A DNA stretch of 7,983 bases from DAORDI01 sp035345895 (GTDB lineage Bacteria > Spirochaetota > Leptospiria > Leptospirales > Leptospiraceae). The position numbers and the translations under genes were made by a program. The stretch covers positions 1 through 7,983 of the forward strand of contig DAORDI010000268.1 in the NCBI GenBank assembly GCA_035345895.1. Reading direction: 5' to 3'. Positions 5,308 to 7,983 of this stretch are shown here, in pieces (the stretch's first letter is position 1; each line of letters opens with the position of its first letter). The notes below the pieces were generated by a model. The model was given only the letters and a program-made list of their open reading frames with translations, was not told the DNA's origin and searched no databases.

Positions 5308-7152
5308 TTATCTGTTCTTTTTGGAAAGATAATTTCTTCCAATAAGCGTAAGTGCAGCCAGAAGGATTGCTCCTATTCCGATTTTTACTGCATTGCTGTT
5401 GACTGTATTCCCGATGTAGGCAGTCAGTGTCTGATCTGCTGCAGAGGATCTGAATGCTGTTCCTGAGCTGTTGTATTCATAGGTCACACTGATGCTTGCA
5501 CCGACGGAAGGCCAGGCAGTTCCTGAGAAAATAATGGAATTGGAGCTCGCATCATATGTCCATCCGTTCACCGAGCTTTTCGCTGCATCCGTTCCATTCA
5601 CTTTCACATTGATTGTACTGGAAATCGGAGATTTGGAGAGCACATACGGACTGGACGTTGCAGCTGCTTCATTTACAATACTGCTCATAATCGGACTGAA
5701 ATCGTCAGCACAGATCGATGCAGATGATCCGCCTGTTGCCAGTGCCAGATTATAATAGTTCGTATGCTGGTTGTTGTTGTTCGAGGCCGATGTTCCGTTT
5801 GTTCCGGTACATTTTCCTGAAAGACCGGTGGCTGCATCCAGACCGATGATCCCAAAAACCTTGTAACTGTTCTGAGTGAACACATTGCTGGCAGTGTCAA
5901 ATGAGGTACCGTTCTTACATGGACTCCAGGTAGGTGACGCGGGGGTCGTTGTAGATCCTCCATTATAACACTGGTAGCTGTCCCCTTCATCAGTTACGAA
6001 TACAAAATAAAGCTTTGAGCCGCTTCTGGGAGTCAGGTTTCCATTATTGATGCCTTGAACCGCAAAATGTGTGGCTGATTCATTACCGCTTCCGCCTGTT
6101 CCAGCCGCAGTATTTGCAACGAATGCTGTCTGACCTCCGGATGTGGAGTTGACAACCCAGCTTGTTCCTCCGGCGGTTCTCAATGTACTGCTGTCTGTAG
6201 TGATGACCCCTATCCTGTAGTCGAGTCTCTTATTGGAAAGTGCTGAAAAGAATGTGGTTGCTGCGCTGGACACTGCACTTTGCTCCTGCTGCATAGAAGA
6301 GGAGTTGTCAACCACCCAGACGAAATCTGCCTTTGGATCAGCTGCTCCGCTGAAACTGTCTGTCTTGGCAATTTTAGTGACTGTTCCGCTCGCAATGTTT
6401 GATCCGTCCAAAAATGTAGTCAGAAGAGCTTCATTTGCCGAATAGTTGGCTGTTGTGCTTACCCCTACGCCTATGACTTCAGGTCCTGTTGAACTGTATG
6501 TCACTTGGAGAACCACATGAAAACTGGCAGATGTGGATTCTGTTCCCCCGCTTGTCGGAAGGTTGGTGACCGTTCCGTTTGTGATGCTGGTTCCGATTGT
6601 CTGGAGGAGAAGATTGGAGAGTCCTGTCACATTAGTGGCACTGTCTGTAGTGACTGCCAAATGATAAATTGAGGTGCTGCCCCCTGATCCGGAAGATGTG
6701 GAGCTGGACAATACGTTTGCTGTGGCCAGATTTGTAGTCGGAATGGCAGAATTGATTATTCCCAGAAGACTCGATGAAAGTGAAGCGGAATCAGCCTGTC
6801 CCTGGTCGGGCACCTGTCCGATAAATCCTGCTACTTCTGCAGGATTGCCAGTGTAAGTGATTCCTGTAAAGTCACCAGACGGAGATGCTGTGGAGGTAAT
6901 ACCGGAAGGCATGGACACGGAGTAGTTTCCGGCAGATACAGAAGCTGTCACTGCAGTTCCGGAAGCAGTAGTGCCAGTTCCGGCTGATGTACCGTCAGTA
7001 GAGGTGCTCGTAGAGGCTGCTGCCTTAGGATCATCCACCAGAACTGACATTGTAGTCGTCAGAACCTTGGCTTTTTTGGGTTTGTCTTCACAGTTTAGAA
7101 CAAAGACGAGCAAAGTCGCAAGACCGGCTGCTGTCAGTTTGATTCCTCTCAT
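5308..7152 (-). CDS. VWA-domain lipoprotein with C-terminal membrane segment (VWA copy 2, intact)
   Basis: A 614-residue envelope protein. The start chosen is the ATG at 7152, because AAGGAG (7160-7165) precedes it and a signal peptide begins there; a longer reading to 7236 lacks both. The signal peptide ends in FVLNC, giving lipidated Cys21 by spirochaete rules, then EDKPKKAK. Residues 45-75 are a Ser/Thr/Gly linker. Residues 76-260 form an uncharacterised half that I do not recognise. The VWA domain spans about 274-495, with MIDAS Asp282-x-Ser284-x-Ser286 and the TDEGD region at 387-391, so a divalent metal and a protein ligand are expected. Cysteines 395, 412, 448 and 481 may pair. Residues 505-565 form a small beta domain (SKSPISSTINVKVNG...GWTYD...ISVTYEYN) of a kind that I recall following VWA domains in other secreted bacterial proteins. 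A hydrophobic helix at about 588-605 and a KKNR tail end the protein. Adhesion or surface binding is a reasonable guess, not shown. Confidence 0.85.
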   Translation of the reverse strand: MRGIKLTAAGLATLLVFVLNCEDKPKKAKVLTTTMSVLVDDPKAAASTSTSTDGTSAGTGTTASGTAVTASVSAGNYSVSMPSGITSTASPSGDFTGITYTGNPAEVAGFIGQVPDQGQADSASLSSSLLGIINSAIPTTNLATANVLSSSTSSGSGGSTSIYHLAVTTDSATNVTGLSNLLLQTIGTSITNGTVTNLPTSGGTESTSASFHVVLQVTYSSTGPEVIGVGVSTTANYSANEALLTTFLDGSNIASGTVTKIAKTDSFSGAADPKADFVWVVDNSSSMQQEQSAVSSAATTFFSALSNKRLDYRIGVITTDSSTLRTAGGTSWVVNSTSGGQTAFVANTAAGTGGSGNESATHFAVQGINNGNLTPRSGSKLYFVFVTDEGDSYQCYNGGSTTTPASPTWSPCKNGTSFDTASNVFTQNSYKVFGIIGLDAATGLSGKCTGTNGTSASNNNNQHTNYYNLALATGGSSASICADDFSPIMSSIVNEAAATSSPYVLSKSPISSTINVKVNGTDAAKSSVNGWTYDASSNSIIFSGTAWPSVGASISVTYEYNSSGTAFRSSAADQTLTAYIGNTVNSNAVKIGIGAILLAALTLIGRNYLSKKNR

Positions 7153-7193
7153 AAATTTTCTCCTTACTTTATTAAACGGGAATTCCTTCCGAA

Positions 7194-7221
7194 ATGTTAC
7201 ACTCCGATACTCTGAATGCAA
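7194..7221 (-). promoter_or_regulatory. Candidate promoter of the intact VWA gene
   Basis: On the minus strand a TTGCAT -35-like box (7221-7216) and a TAACAT -10-like box (7199-7194) are separated by 16 bp. This would start transcription near 7187 and leave a leader of about 35 bases containing the AAGGAG site. The match is partial, and promoters of this group are poorly defined. Confidence 0.3.
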
Positions 7222-7277
7222 GTAAAAATAAGTCATTATTGAGAAAAAGGAATTCGATAATATATTTGAGGTAAATC

Positions 7278-7983
7278 ATGAAATTTTTGTTTCTGCTCTT
7301 TCTGTTCCCTGTTTATCAGGTTTTTTCTGTTCCTACCACTCTCAGAATTGAAGAAAAGGAAAACTACCAGTTTATCGAGTCTGTCCGTGCCAAAAAATTT
7401 GCAGACAGAGAAATTGACAGACTGCATCAGTCCATCATAAAAATGCTCGCCAGAATGAAAGAGCACGAAACTTCAGGAAGCCTGAAAAATTCAGCGAAGT
7501 ACACTGCCAATGTTCCGGAAGAACCGGAAATTGTATTTAAAAAAGATGCGGAAGGAAAGGAATACTTCAGTCTCTTCCTGAGTCAGGCAGTCTCACCGGA
7601 AGATTATCCGGTCTACCATATTATTAATACCCGGGTCTATGTGTATCCTTCCGAAGATTTAAAAACTCTGAAAAAAGTGATTCTGCAGTTCAACAGAGTG
7701 AATGCCAATCTGGAAAATCCTAATTTTCCTGTGTATGTGAAAGAAATGAGAAGAATCATCAACAATACCCCTAATTTTCCGGAAAAGCAGAAGACGGAAG
7801 GTGACTTAAGTGCAGGGATTCCTAAATTTCAGCAGGAAAATATCACAGATGCATCTCTGGAAACGCAGCAGAACGGTGATCTTGTGATGGAATATTATAC
7901 TGATATCGATGGAAAACTGGCCTGGGTGGACGAAAAGCCCGTGACCGGATCCAAACCGTCTCTTTCAGGAAAGATTTTAGATG
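7278..7983 (+). CDS. Secreted protein of unknown function (3' end beyond the window)
   Basis: The frame is open from an ATG at 7278 through the last base, 235 complete codons, with no stop in the window. GAGG at 7268-7271 is a suitable Shine-Dalgarno. The first 17 residues (MKFLFLLFLFPVYQVFS) are a typical short signal peptide without a lipobox cysteine, so export to the periplasm or beyond is likely. The mature part has a charged helical stretch (about residues 25-70, EKENYQFIESVRAKKFADREIDRLHQSIIK), then a mixed region with PVYHIINTRVYVYPSEDLKTLKKVI and NPNFPVYVKEMRRIINNTPNFP, and an acidic EYYTDIDGKLAWVDEKP segment near the edge. I do not recognise the family. It is divergent from the intact VWA gene across a 125-bp shared upstream region, which allows joint control, but no functional link can be shown. 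Confidence 0.75.
   Translation, partial: MKFLFLLFLFPVYQVFSVPTTLRIEEKENYQFIESVRAKKFADREIDRLHQSIIKMLARMKEHETSGSLKNSAKYTANVPEEPEIVFKKDAEGKEYFSLFLSQAVSPEDYPVYHIINTRVYVYPSEDLKTLKKVILQFNRVNANLENPNFPVYVKEMRRIINNTPNFPEKQKTEGDLSAGIPKFQQENITDASLETQQNGDLVMEYYTDIDGKLAWVDEKPVTGSKPSLSGKILD

Noticed and set aside
5492..5755. Plus-strand open frames inside the intact VWA gene (also 6233-6445, 6674-6856, 6971-7225)
   Set aside because: They are antisense shadows of a repetitive Ser/Thr/Ala-rich gene, with no start signals or family motifs.
7239..7266. TTGAGA-N16-TATATT as a promoter for the unknown + strand gene
   Set aside because: It would start transcription around 7273, after the Shine-Dalgarno at 7268-7271, so it conflicts with the better-supported ribosome site.

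Overview
The window looks like a chromosomal piece of a Leptospira-like spirochaete (order Leptospirales). This is an inference from moderate-to-low GC, several secreted or lipoprotein products with loose spirochaete-type lipoboxes, and the gene families present. Nothing in the window fixes the species. There is no rRNA, tRNA, CRISPR array or intact transposase.

Layout. Left part, + strand: a small membrane-anchored haem-binding protein (170-616), followed 15 bp later by a compact low-molecular-weight protein tyrosine phosphatase-like protein (632-964). A terminator-like hairpin lies at 1065-1097. Next is a pentahaem cytochrome c lipoprotein (1170-2204). A 413-bp stretch without a convincing gene (2205-2617) separates this from three minus-strand genes. 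These are a hot-dog-fold acyl-CoA thioesterase (2618-3049, TTG start) and two tandem paralogues of a large von Willebrand factor A (VWA) lipoprotein. The first VWA copy (3110-4950) is split by a single-base frameshift and the second (5308-7152) is intact. Each VWA copy has its own strong intrinsic terminator. Divergent from the intact copy, a secreted protein of unknown function (7278 to the window end, incomplete) begins on the + strand.

How the genes relate. Apart from the phosphatase and thioesterase, every product is predicted to leave the cytoplasm: two covalent-haem proteins, two surface or periplasmic VWA lipoproteins, and one secreted unknown. The VWA pair is the most distinctive element. 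Each copy combines an N-terminal lipobox, a Ser/Thr-rich N-terminal half, a VWA domain with an intact DxSxS MIDAS motif, a small beta domain, and a C-terminal hydrophobic segment with a basic tail. The intact copy is 614 residues and the frame-corrected broken copy is 613, so the second is a near-complete paralogue with one lesion. The region upstream of the broken copy holds a 12-bp inverted repeat around a run of ten A/T, a plausible regulatory site. I found no clear new multi-gene system. The best leads are the paired VWA lipoproteins and the regulatory DNA around them.
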